DNA from: Marinospirillum sp035271045
Lineage (GTDB): Bacteria; Pseudomonadota; Gammaproteobacteria; Pseudomonadales; Halomonadaceae
Direction of reading: 5' to 3'
Assembly: GCF_035271045.1 (NCBI RefSeq)
Contig: NZ_DATESC010000007.1
Coordinates: 196,361-260,360, forward strand
Length of the DNA: 64,000 nucleotides
The translations under genes were made by a program, and so were the position numbers. Under the pieces are notes generated by a model. The model was not told where the DNA came from. It did not search any database and saw only the letters and a list, made by a program, of their open reading frames with translations. Every line of letters begins with the position of its first letter. Within the stretch, counting starts at the first letter, position 1. Below are positions 1 to 8,331 of the stretch, one piece after another.

Positions 1-522
1 CGTCGCTATCACTTGGCACAAGGGGTGTTACGTAGTGAATTGCGTGGAACAAAACATCCAAAAGCCGCTCAATTTGATATTTCAGCAGCGGTTATGCAAC
101 AAATAGACGATGAAAATTTAAGTTGCACTGCTGCGAACTTTACGCAAGAGTCGGGGCATAAACCAGCATCGGGTCATAAACCAGAGTCGGGTCAATGGTG
201 GCGTGGTGCAGCGTTAGCCGCTTCAGTTGCTTTGTTAGTCATTACCGGCACACAAATTTATAACATCAATCAAGAAAGCGAAGGTTCAGCGCCTGCTTTT
301 GCAGTGCAAGAATTTGTAACACCCATGACTCGGCCGATAATAGAAACCAGTCATGTAGCTTCTGATTGCCAATCACCGCTATTTTCAGGTGTTGCTATTA
401 TTAACCTGCCTATTGAAATGTCGCAACGCAAACCTTGTAGCAACAACATTCAAACTTTTTCACCCTTATTAAATGCTCAGCAATCTAAGCAACAAGGCAT
501 TACCCCTGTCTCGTCACGTTAA
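1..522 (+). CDS. rseA: Anti-sigma-E factor RseA (MucA), 5' end cut by window edge
   Basis: The frame is open from base 1 (RRYHLAQGVLRSEL...), which matches the interior of the RseA N-terminal cytoplasmic domain, so the true start lies upstream; the TTG at 13 is not a convincing start. One membrane segment follows WWRGAALAASVALLVITG (about residues 62-82 from the TTG), then a periplasmic tail. RseA holds sigma-E at the inner membrane until regulated proteolysis releases it. The next genes, rseC and a DegP/MucD protease, are the usual partners. An unusual (E/A)SGHKP repeat precedes the membrane segment. The C-terminal tail is poorly conserved and I cannot assign features in it. Confidence 0.8.
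   Translation, partial: RRYHLAQGVLRSELRGTKHPKAAQFDISAAVMQQIDDENLSCTAANFTQESGHKPASGHKPESGQWWRGAALAASVALLVITGTQIYNINQESEGSAPAFAVQEFVTPMTRPIIETSHVASDCQSPLFSGVAIINLPIEMSQRKPCSNNIQTFSPLLNAQQSKQQGITPVSSR
148..195 (+). repeat. 18-bp in-frame tandem repeat inside rseA
   Basis: Two full 18-bp units (148-165 and 166-183) and a 12-bp partial third encode ESGHKP-ASGHKP-ESGQ in the linker just before the RseA membrane segment. The unit length is a multiple of three, so copy-number change would keep the frame. Confidence 0.8.
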
Positions 523-541
523 TCATTAGGAAAAACATGAG

Positions 542-1003
542 ATGACTTGGGTTACACAAGAAGCCGAAGTGCTTACCCACTCAACTAAAGGTCAAGTGGA
601 AGTGAAAGCCTGTACTTCCCAAGGTTGTGGTTCGTGCCGTTTAGCCAGTCGTTGTGGGCAAGGTTTATTATCACGCTGGTTGTTACGGCGAACGCCTAGT
701 ATTACTTTACAAACCGAGCTGCTGTTACAACCTGGCGACCGTGTGTTACTGGGTTTAGAAGCCAGCCAATTAAATGTTGCTGCATTGTTGCAATTTTTAC
801 TACCCTTGCTGACTTTACTAGCGGCTGCCATGTTAGCGGAGTTTTTAGGTGTAACAGCAGGCTTTAAGCTTTTTTTAATGGCGTTAACGGGTTTAGCCGG
901 TGGTTTATTGTTAGCCAGGCGATTGGCTACTGCCAGCCCATTTAAACTTTTACGTCAGTTAAACCCTTCCATTTCACCCTTCCCTAATAAGAATCGGAGC
1001 TAA
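542..1003 (+). CDS. rseC: RseC/MucC family inner-membrane protein (SoxR-reducing system type)
   Basis: The 153-residue protein has the family layout: an N-terminal soluble part with clustered cysteines (CTSQGCGSCRLASRCG, about residues 24-39) and two hydrophobic segments (about 80-100 and 105-125). RseC-type proteins are accessory factors of the sigma-E system, and some are implicated in SoxR reduction. The gene begins 20 bases after rseA and ends three bases before the protease gene, so the three are probably one operon. The length is close to that of E. coli RseC (about 159). The assignment rests on the Cys motif, topology and neighbours. Confidence 0.85.
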   Translation: MTWVTQEAEVLTHSTKGQVEVKACTSQGCGSCRLASRCGQGLLSRWLLRRTPSITLQTELLLQPGDRVLLGLEASQLNVAALLQFLLPLLTLLAAAMLAEFLGVTAGFKLFLMALTGLAGGLLLARRLATASPFKLLRQLNPSISPFPNKNRS

Positions 1004-1006
1004 CCT

Positions 1007-2413
1007 ATGCTCAGTAAAAAAACTGCGTTTCAAGCTTTATCCTTCACTTTATTACTTGCTTGCTCTTTGTTGGCGTCGGCGGCTAATTTACCTGATTTTA
1101 CGCAACTGGTTGAAAAAGCCGCACCTGCGGTTGTCAACATTAGCACGACACAACAAGTGCAAAAACGCACCTCACGGATTCCACAAGAAGTTCCTGAAAT
1201 TTTTCGCCACTTTTTTGGTGAAATGCCAGAAGGGTTTGAGCAAGAACCTTCAAAAAAACATCAACAATCGTTAGGTTCGGGATTTATTATTTCTGAAGAT
1301 GGTTATATTTTGACCAATAATCACGTTATCGAAAATGCTGATGAAATTATGGTGCGTTTAAACGATCGGCGTGAATTGGTTGCTGAGCTGATTGGTAGCG
1401 ATCCTTCCAGCGACCTTGCTTTACTAAAAGTAAAGGCTAAAGGCTTACCAGTAGTAAAAATGGGTAACTCTGACCAGTTAAAAGTTGGCGAATGGGTGCT
1501 GGCAATTGGTTCACCTTTTGGTTTTGATTATTCAGTAACCGCCGGTATTGTCAGCGCGAAAGGACGTTCGTTACCCAACGAAACTTATGTGCCTTTTATT
1601 CAAACCGATGTGGCGATTAACCCAGGTAATTCAGGTGGGCCGCTGTTTAATCTAAATGGCGAAGTGGTAGGGATTAACTCACAAATTTATACCCGTTCAG
1701 GTGGCTTTATGGGCTTGTCTTTTGCCATTCCCATGCAAGTTGCGTTTGATGTTGCTGAACAGTTAAAAAGTCAAGGGCGAGTCAGTCGTGGTTGGTTAGG
1801 CGTTGCTATTCAAGATGTTAACCGTGATTTGGCAGAATCTTTTGGGCTAGAAAAGCCACAAGGTGCTTTGGTGGCTAACGTTGACCCAGAAGGCCCTGGT
1901 GCTAAAGGTGGCTTAATTGCTGGTGATATTATTTTGCAAGTCAATGGAAAAACCATTAATACCTCGTCAGACTTACCACCGACCGTCGGGCGTATTCGTC
2001 CTGGCGAAAAAGGACGGTTTGTCGTCATGCGTAATGGTTCACGTAAAACACTCAATATTGCTGTTGGTGAGCGTCCCAATGCCCCTCAAGTTGGTAATCA
2101 AATCGGTGGTGCTACATCAGCTCCCATCGCTGCTGACCGATTAGGCTTAAAGGTTGAGATTGTACCTACTGCTTTAAAAGAGCGCTGGTTTGTTGATAAC
2201 GGCGTGCAAATCACCGAAGTTAGTGCAGACAGCGCTGCGGCGATTGCAGGTTTACGTCAAGGTGATGTGCTGGTGTCGATTGCCGGTAAAGAAATTACTA
2301 GCCCTATGCAATTTGGCAATCTAGTTAAAGCATTGCCTACTAATCAATCATTAGCGGTTCGATTGGTTAGACGTGGTAGCCCATTATTTGTGGCATTACG
2401 CATTAACGATTAG
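1007..2413 (+). CDS. degP: Periplasmic serine endoprotease DegP/MucD (HtrA family)
   Basis: This 468-residue protein has a signal peptide (residues 1 to about 25, ending ASA). It has a trypsin-like domain with the full triad: His106 in TNNHV, Asp136 in SSDLALL and Ser209 in NPGNSGGP. Two PDZ domains follow (about 260-345 and 370-460). HtrA proteases degrade or refold damaged envelope proteins and in Pseudomonas (MucD) dampen the sigma-E-like AlgU response. The position directly after rseA-rseC matches the mucABCD arrangement, so mucD is an equally fair name. The length fits the family. Confidence 0.93.
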   Translation: MLSKKTAFQALSFTLLLACSLLASAANLPDFTQLVEKAAPAVVNISTTQQVQKRTSRIPQEVPEIFRHFFGEMPEGFEQEPSKKHQQSLGSGFIISEDGYILTNNHVIENADEIMVRLNDRRELVAELIGSDPSSDLALLKVKAKGLPVVKMGNSDQLKVGEWVLAIGSPFGFDYSVTAGIVSAKGRSLPNETYVPFIQTDVAINPGNSGGPLFNLNGEVVGINSQIYTRSGGFMGLSFAIPMQVAFDVAEQLKSQGRVSRGWLGVAIQDVNRDLAESFGLEKPQGALVANVDPEGPGAKGGLIAGDIILQVNGKTINTSSDLPPTVGRIRPGEKGRFVVMRNGSRKTLNIAVGERPNAPQVGNQIGGATSAPIAADRLGLKVEIVPTALKERWFVDNGVQITEVSADSAAAIAGLRQGDVLVSIAGKEITSPMQFGNLVKALPTNQSLAVRLVRRGSPLFVALRIND

Positions 2414-2425
2414 CCACATTAATAA

Positions 2426-2443
2426 CTAGCACTTGACTGCTAG
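2426..2443 (+). terminator. Weak inverted repeat after degP
   Basis: A 6-bp stem (CTAGCA/TGCTAG) with a 6-base loop is followed by an imperfect T-rich stretch. It lies between degP and lepA and could be a weak terminator; the stem is short and has no clean U-tract. Confidence 0.25.
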
Positions 2444-2550
2444 CATTTCTTTGCTATCGCTTATCAGGTAAACTTTAGCGCACTTTTTTCGGGTATGTGA
2501 CCTAGCCTAACCTGGTCGCGCTACCTTCAATGTTTTTTGTCTGAATTTCG

Positions 2551-4362
2551 ATGCAGGTGAACGTGAATAGTCTTAAACATATTCGTAACTTTTCCATCAT
2601 CGCCCACATCGATCATGGTAAATCTACTCTGGCAGACCGCTTTATTCAATTTTGTGAAGGGTTAAGCGACAGAGAAATGAAACAGCAGGTGCTCGATTCA
2701 ATGGATCTTGAGCGCGAGCGTGGCATAACAATTAAAGCCCAAAGTGTAACGCTTAACTACACCTCTTTAGCAGGTGAAACTTATCAGCTTAACTTTATCG
2801 ACACACCAGGCCACGTAGACTTCTCTTATGAAGTTTCGCGTTCTTTAGCGGCTTGTGAAGGTGCTTTGTTAGTGGTTGATGCCGGTCAGGGCGTAGAAGC
2901 CCAATCGGTTGCTAATTGCTACACAGCCATAGAGCAAGGCTTGGAAGTGGTTCCCATTTTAAATAAGATGGATTTACCCCAAGCCGACCCCGACCGTGTA
3001 GCACAAGAAATTGAAGACGTTATTGGCATAGATGCCACCGATGCAGTGCGCTGTTCGGCTAAAAGCGGCCTAGGCATTCAAGATGTGGTCGAGCGATTAA
3101 TAACGCAAATCCCACCACCAGAAGGTGATATTGATGCGCCCTTACAAGCGCTGATTGTCGACTCTTGGTTTGATAACTACCTAGGCGTGGTTTCTTTGCT
3201 GCGTATTAAAAACGGTACGCTGAAAAAAGGCGACAAGATTTTAATTAAGTCCACAGGTAGAACTTGGGATGCTACGGGTGTAGGTATTTTCACACCTAAG
3301 CGAGTTGAAACTGGCAGCCTAAAAGCCGGTGAAGTGGGTTATTTAGTTTCAGGCATTAAAGAAATTCATGGTGCGCCAGTCGGCGATACTATTACACACG
3401 CTAAAACGCCTGATGTAGCGCGTTTACCTGGTTTTAAGAAGGTTTCGCCGCAAGTTTATGCCGGATTATTTCCAGTATCGGCTGAAGATTTTGAAGAGTT
3501 CCGCGATGCGTTAGATAAGCTATCACTCAACGATGCTTCGCTATTTTTTGAACCCGATAGCTCAGAAGCGTTAGGTTTTGGTTTCCGTTGTGGCTTTTTA
3601 GGTATGCTGCACATGGAAATTGTGCAAGAACGCCTAGAGCGAGAATATAACCTTGATTTATTAACAACTGCGCCAACCGTTAGTTATGAAGTAGTTATGA
3701 AAAATGGTGATGTGCTAAAAGTTGATAATCCGACGCATATGCCAGACCCTGCGGGTATTGCTGAAATGCGTGAACCCATTGCGCGTTGCACTATTTTAAC
3801 GCCACAAGATATGGTGGGTGCGTGCATTACTTTGTGTACCGAAAAACGTGGACATCAAGTAGAAATGCTTTACTTGGGCAACCAAGTGCAGTTGGTGTAT
3901 GACATTCCTTTAGCTGAAGTGGTATTAGACTTTTTTGACCGCTTAAAATCTGCTTCACGGGGATTTGCATCCTTAGAATACAGTTTTAATCGTTTTGAAC
4001 CTGCTAGTCTGGCCCGTTTAGACGTGTTAATTAATGGCGAAAAAGTAGATGCGTTAGCTTTAATTGTTCACCGCGACTTAGCCGTTGGTAAAGGACGCAG
4101 CCTAGTCGAAAAAATGCAAGAGCTGATTCCACGGCAAATGTTTGATGTGGCGATTCAAGCCGCTTTAGGTGGGCAAATTATTGCGCGTTCTACGGTAAAA
4201 GCATTGCGTAAAAATGTCATCGCTAAATGTTATGGTGGTGATGCGAGCCGTAAGAAAAAACTGCTAGAAAAACAAAAGGCGGGTAAAAAACGGATGAAGC
4301 AGGTTGGGCGAGTGGAAATTCCACAAGAGGCTTTCCTTGCAGTTTTGCAGGTTGATAACTAG
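2551..4362 (+). CDS. lepA: Elongation factor 4 (LepA), ribosome-associated GTPase
   Basis: At 603 residues the protein matches EF4 length (E. coli 599). The GTPase motifs are intact: G1 AHIDHGKST (18-26), G3 DTPGH (84-88) and G4 NKMD (138-141). The EF-G-like domains and the lysine-rich LepA C-terminal domain (RKNVIAKCYGGDASRKKK) follow. EF4 acts on the ribosome during initiation/elongation and under ionic stress. lepB follows after 14 bases, the classic lepA-lepB pair. The start at 2551 gives MQVNVNSLKHIRNFSIIAHI; an in-frame GTG a few codons later is possible. Confidence 0.97.
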   Translation: MQVNVNSLKHIRNFSIIAHIDHGKSTLADRFIQFCEGLSDREMKQQVLDSMDLERERGITIKAQSVTLNYTSLAGETYQLNFIDTPGHVDFSYEVSRSLAACEGALLVVDAGQGVEAQSVANCYTAIEQGLEVVPILNKMDLPQADPDRVAQEIEDVIGIDATDAVRCSAKSGLGIQDVVERLITQIPPPEGDIDAPLQALIVDSWFDNYLGVVSLLRIKNGTLKKGDKILIKSTGRTWDATGVGIFTPKRVETGSLKAGEVGYLVSGIKEIHGAPVGDTITHAKTPDVARLPGFKKVSPQVYAGLFPVSAEDFEEFRDALDKLSLNDASLFFEPDSSEALGFGFRCGFLGMLHMEIVQERLEREYNLDLLTTAPTVSYEVVMKNGDVLKVDNPTHMPDPAGIAEMREPIARCTILTPQDMVGACITLCTEKRGHQVEMLYLGNQVQLVYDIPLAEVVLDFFDRLKSASRGFASLEYSFNRFEPASLARLDVLINGEKVDALALIVHRDLAVGKGRSLVEKMQELIPRQMFDVAIQAALGGQIIARSTVKALRKNVIAKCYGGDASRKKKLLEKQKAGKKRMKQVGRVEIPQEAFLAVLQVDN

Positions 4363-4376
4363 GAACTTAATCACTT

Positions 4377-5222
4377 ATGCATCTGGATTTCTCACTTATC
4401 CTAGTCGTAGCAACCCTGGTAACAGGGTTGGTTTGGCTGTTAGACAAGTTAGTCTTTAAAAAACGTCGGGTCGCCAATAGCTTCCATCAAAAAAAACCGG
4501 GTGTTGTGGTGGAGTATGCCAATTCATTTTTTCCAGTGTTGGCATTGGTTTTAGTTTTGCGTTCGTTTTTATTTGAACCTTTTCAAATTCCATCCGGTTC
4601 TATGCTGCCTACGCTGAAAATTGGTGATTTTATTCTGGTTAATAAATTTAGCTATGGCGTGCGTTTGCCGGTTGTTAATACCCGAATAATTCCCGTTAAT
4701 AATCCCAAGCCTGGCGATGTTGTTGTTTTTCGTTACCCTTTGGATAAACGTTTAAATTACATTAAGCGCGTTGTTGGTGTTGCCGGTGACAAAATCAGTT
4801 ACCACAACAGCACCTTGCACATTAATGGTCAAGCCGTTAAGCGTGAACTGTTAGCAAAAAACACTGTTGAGTCACCTAAAGAAGAGTTATGGCAAGAACA
4901 ACTAGGTGAAGCGATTTATTCGGTTTATAACTACCCAACGCCTACTTATAATTTTCCAGAAATAACCGTACCTGAAGGCTATTATTTTGTGATGGGTGAT
5001 AACCGTGATCACAGTAACGATAGCCGTTTTTGGTGCCAAGCCCAGCCACAAAATGAAACCGGTTGTTTAATTATTCCAGGTTATATTAATGACCGTGGTG
5101 CGCCGCTGGTCATGGGTTTTGTTGCTGAAGAAAACTTAGTGGGTCGCGCTTTTGCCGTGTGGATGCATTGGCCAGAACTGTTGAGCTTGCCACAATTTAG
5201 TGCGATCCGCACAATCGAGTAA
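4377..5222 (+). CDS. lepB: Signal peptidase I (LepB)
   Basis: The 281-residue membrane protease has an N-terminal membrane segment (about 4-22), a second hydrophobic segment (about 50-66), the catalytic Ser in PSGSM (Ser75) and the general base Lys in YIKRVVG (Lys130). Downstream is the conserved MGDNRDHSNDSR box. It removes signal peptides from exported pre-proteins on the periplasmic face of the inner membrane. The gene sits between lepA and rnc as in most gammaproteobacteria. Confidence 0.97.
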   Translation: MHLDFSLILVVATLVTGLVWLLDKLVFKKRRVANSFHQKKPGVVVEYANSFFPVLALVLVLRSFLFEPFQIPSGSMLPTLKIGDFILVNKFSYGVRLPVVNTRIIPVNNPKPGDVVVFRYPLDKRLNYIKRVVGVAGDKISYHNSTLHINGQAVKRELLAKNTVESPKEELWQEQLGEAIYSVYNYPTPTYNFPEITVPEGYYFVMGDNRDHSNDSRFWCQAQPQNETGCLIIPGYINDRGAPLVMGFVAEENLVGRAFAVWMHWPELLSLPQFSAIRTIE

Positions 5223-5227
5223 TTTGA

Positions 5228-5911
5228 GTGAAAGAAAACCTGAAACCATTAATTAGGGCGATAGGCCATACGTTTAACGACCCAGCCCTACTCATTTTAG
5301 CGTTAACTCACCGCAGCTTTAGTAATAATAACAATGAACGTCTAGAGTTTTTAGGTGATTCAATTGTTAATTTTATTATCGCTGAAGACCTGTATCAGCG
5401 TTTTACACAAGCACGCGAAGGGCAGTTATCACGCCTACGTGCGCGTCAAGTAAAAGGCATCACACTTGCCGAAGTTGCTAGGGAGTTTAATCTAGGTGAT
5501 TACCTGCGCCTTGGATCAGGCGAACTTAAAAGTGGCGGTTGGCGACGCGAATCCATTCTTGCTGATGCACTTGAAGCCGTTATCGGGGCTATTTACCTTG
5601 ATGCAGGCATGGACGTTGCTAAAGAGCGCATTTTAAGCTGGTTCGCGGTGCGTTTAGATGCCATGAGCTTAAATGATACTCAAAAAGATCCAAAAACGCG
5701 GCTGCAAGAATATTTACAATCGCGTCAAAAACCCTTGCCTATCTACGATGTTATTCACGTTGAAGGCGAAGCCCACGCACAAATGTTTACCGTTGAATGC
5801 GTGATTGAACAATTAGATTATCGACCCCTAGGCATAGGTTCTAGTCGTCGATTTGCCGAGCAAGAAGCCGCTGAAAAGGTTTTGCAGGCATTAGAGGTTA
5901 AAGTTAAATGA
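5228..5911 (+). CDS. rnc: Ribonuclease III
   Basis: The 227-residue protein (E. coli 226) carries the RNase III signature ERLEFLGDS (37-45) with catalytic acidic residues, and a C-terminal double-stranded RNA-binding domain (about 155-225). It cleaves double-stranded RNA, including rRNA precursors and structured mRNAs. The GTG at 5228 lies five bases after the lepB stop. The 3' end overlaps the era start by four bases (ATGA), implying translational coupling. Confidence 0.97.
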   Translation: MKENLKPLIRAIGHTFNDPALLILALTHRSFSNNNNERLEFLGDSIVNFIIAEDLYQRFTQAREGQLSRLRARQVKGITLAEVAREFNLGDYLRLGSGELKSGGWRRESILADALEAVIGAIYLDAGMDVAKERILSWFAVRLDAMSLNDTQKDPKTRLQEYLQSRQKPLPIYDVIHVEGEAHAQMFTVECVIEQLDYRPLGIGSSRRFAEQEAAEKVLQALEVKVK

Positions 5912-6813
5912 GTATTAGTCGCTGTGGTTATGTTGCCCTTGTTGGTCGCCCGAATGTCGGTAAATCAACGTTACTAAACCGTATTCTAGGTCAAAAAATA
6001 AGCATTACCTGTAAAAAACCCCAAACCACCCGTCACCAAATTATGGGAATTCACACGGAAGATGATGTACAAACCATTTACGTTGATACCCCCGGTATGC
6101 ACGTTGCTGAAGGCACACGCGATAAAGCCATTAACCACTATATGAATGATGCCGCTAAACAAGCTTTGCGTGATGTTGATGTTGCCGTGTTTTTAATTGA
6201 TCGTACTAAATGGATGCCAGAAGATCAGTTGGTTTTAGAGCGCTTAACTTACCTAGAATGTCCGGTTATTTTAGCGATTAATAAGGTGGATTGGTTGGAC
6301 GATAAAAGTACGCTGCTGCCTTTTATTGAAGACGTTAGCAAAAAACATGATTTTGCCGCCATTGTGCCTATTTCTGCTTTAAGCGGTAAAAAAGTGAATA
6401 CTTTAGTGCATGAAATTGAAAAGCGTTTACCTGAAGGCGAGCACTTTTACCCAGAAGACCAAGTGACGGATCGTAGCCTGCGTTTTCTAGCCTCTGAACT
6501 GGTTAGAGAAAAAATCATGCGTCAGCTAGGTGAAGAGTTGCCCTATTCAGTGACTGTTGAAATAGAGCAGTTCAAGCAAGAAGGCCGTATCTTGCACATT
6601 CATGCCTTGATTTTAGTCGAGCGAGAAGGTCAGCGAAAAATTATTATTGGCGACAAAGGTAATCAATTAAAACTGATTGGGCGCGATGCCCGTTTAGATA
6701 TGGAAAAAGCTTTTGAAACCAAAATTATGCTTAACCTTTGGGTTAAAGTTAAAAGTAACTGGTCAGACGATGCCCGTGCGTTAAAAAGCCTAGGTTACAC
6801 TGGGTTAGATTAA
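5908..6813 (+). CDS. era: GTPase Era, 30S subunit assembly
   Basis: This is a 301-residue protein, the usual Era length. The P-loop GRPNVGKST is at residues 13-21, followed by DTPG, NKVD and a SALSG G5 element. The C-terminal KH domain (about 200-290) binds the 3' end of 16S rRNA. Era is an essential ribosome-assembly GTPase. It overlaps rnc by four bases, and recO begins five bases downstream, giving the rnc-era-recO operon. Confidence 0.97.
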   Translation: MSISRCGYVALVGRPNVGKSTLLNRILGQKISITCKKPQTTRHQIMGIHTEDDVQTIYVDTPGMHVAEGTRDKAINHYMNDAAKQALRDVDVAVFLIDRTKWMPEDQLVLERLTYLECPVILAINKVDWLDDKSTLLPFIEDVSKKHDFAAIVPISALSGKKVNTLVHEIEKRLPEGEHFYPEDQVTDRSLRFLASELVREKIMRQLGEELPYSVTVEIEQFKQEGRILHIHALILVEREGQRKIIIGDKGNQLKLIGRDARLDMEKAFETKIMLNLWVKVKSNWSDDARALKSLGYTGLD

Positions 6814-6818
6814 TACCC

Positions 6819-7541
6819 ATGTCATCAACTTGTGATTTTCAACCTGCATGGCTATTGCATTCCCGTCCTTATTTAGAAACGAGTGCTTTAGCTTGGTTGT
6901 TAACACTAAAAGATGGGCGTTTAAATGCGGTTGTACGTGGTGTACGCACTAAAAAAAGCCGTTACCGTGCTTTGCTGCAACCTTTTACACCCTTGCAAGT
7001 TAGGATTAAAGGTCATCAAGAGTTAAAAAAACTGGCTGACCTAGAAGCCACTTCAGCGCCCCACTGGTTACAAGGTGAAGCGCTGATTTGTGGGCTGTAT
7101 GCCAATGAATTGCTTAGCCGCTTGTTGCTAGCAGGTCAAGCTTGTCCAACTTTATTTCGTGATTATTCACTGCTGCTACAACTACTAAATAACAGTGAGC
7201 AACGTGAACCAGCTTTACGACGCTTTGAGTTAAGTCTGCTGGATCATTTAGGTTATCCCCTTGTTTTTACTGATACTCAGGGTAATGCCCTAGTGGAAGA
7301 ACGCTTGTATCGCTGGCTGCCTGAACACGGTTTTTTAGTTATTCATGGTATAGCAGAATCCAATACCCGTATTTACAGGGGTGCAAATTTATTAGCCATA
7401 GCAAACGATGACTGGCGAGAAAAACTAACACGACAAATCGCTAAAGCCCTTACACGCCAGTTGTTACAGCCCTTGCTAGGCTCTAAACCTTTACACAGTC
7501 GGCAACTTTTTTTACACATGAAAAAGCCTAGCCTGACATAA
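6819..7541 (+). CDS. recO: DNA repair protein RecO
   Basis: The 240-residue protein starts with the RecO N-terminal OB-fold pattern (AWLLHSRPYLETSALAWLLT) and continues with the helical C-terminal domain seen in gammaproteobacterial RecO. RecO works with RecR to load RecA on SSB-coated single-stranded DNA. Its place between era and pdxJ is the standard arrangement. Zinc-finger cysteines found in some RecO proteins are not evident, which is normal for this group. Confidence 0.92.
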   Translation: MSSTCDFQPAWLLHSRPYLETSALAWLLTLKDGRLNAVVRGVRTKKSRYRALLQPFTPLQVRIKGHQELKKLADLEATSAPHWLQGEALICGLYANELLSRLLLAGQACPTLFRDYSLLLQLLNNSEQREPALRRFELSLLDHLGYPLVFTDTQGNALVEERLYRWLPEHGFLVIHGIAESNTRIYRGANLLAIANDDWREKLTRQIAKALTRQLLQPLLGSKPLHSRQLFLHMKKPSLT

Positions 7542-7590
7542 TTTTTGCTTGAATCAATCTTAAAAGTAGAACTTAAAAATGGAGCTTAAA

Positions 7591-8331
7591 ATGAGTCAGC
7601 GTTTATTGCTTGGCGTAAATATTGACCACATTGCGACCCTGCGCCAAGCGAGGGGCACACGCTACCCAGATCCTGTATTAGCAGCACAACTTGCCGAACA
7701 AGCCGGTGCTGATGGCATTACTTTGCACCTGCGTGAAGACCGCCGCCATATTCAAGAACGCGATGTTGAACTAATTAAACAAGTGCTGCACACGCCCATG
7801 AACTTTGAAATGGCGGTGACTGAGTGGATGCTTAGCTATGCAGAAAAGCTACAAGCTGAGCACGTTTGTTTAGTGCCTGAGCGCCGCGAAGAACTGACCA
7901 CCGAAGGTGGTTTAGACGTTGCAGGTCAGCTAGAAAAAATAACCGCTGCCATTAAGCGTTTAGCCGCAGTAGGCAGTGAAGTGTCGTTATTTATTGATGC
8001 TGATTACAAGCAAATTGATGCGGCTGTTACAGCCGGTGCGCCAGCGATTGAGCTGCACACGGGTGCTTATGCTGATGCTCAAGCGCCTGAATTGGTTGCC
8101 AAAGAACTAAAACGCATTCAAGAAGGCGTTGCTTATGCATTAAGTAAAGGCTTAATTGTGAATGCTGGCCACGGTTTGCATTACCATAACGTGCAAGCCA
8201 TTGCTGCCATTCACGGCATTAATGAATTAAATATAGGCCATGCCATCATTGCGCGTGCTGCTTTTACGGGTTTAGCCGAAGCCATTAAAGCAATGAAAGT
8301 CATTATGTTAGCGACAAGGGCTTCATGCTAG
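7591..8331 (+). CDS. pdxJ: Pyridoxine 5'-phosphate synthase PdxJ
   Basis: PdxJ condenses 1-deoxyxylulose 5-phosphate with 3-amino-2-oxopropyl phosphate to give pyridoxine 5'-phosphate. The family signature LGVNIDHIATLRQARGT opens the protein, and HLREDRRHIQ, VCLVPERREE and NAGHGLHYHN follow. I chose ATG 7591 because GGAG lies a proper distance upstream; an in-frame ATG 12 bases earlier is less likely. The 3' end overlaps the following permease start by seven bases. Confidence 0.95.
   Translation: MSQRLLLGVNIDHIATLRQARGTRYPDPVLAAQLAEQAGADGITLHLREDRRHIQERDVELIKQVLHTPMNFEMAVTEWMLSYAEKLQAEHVCLVPERREELTTEGGLDVAGQLEKITAAIKRLAAVGSEVSLFIDADYKQIDAAVTAGAPAIELHTGAYADAQAPELVAKELKRIQEGVAYALSKGLIVNAGHGLHYHNVQAIAAIHGINELNIGHAIIARAAFTGLAEAIKAMKVIMLATRASC

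Noticed and set aside
592..831. Minus-strand 79-residue open frame opposite rseC
   Set aside because: Antisense shadow of rseC with no ribosome site and no protein-like pattern.
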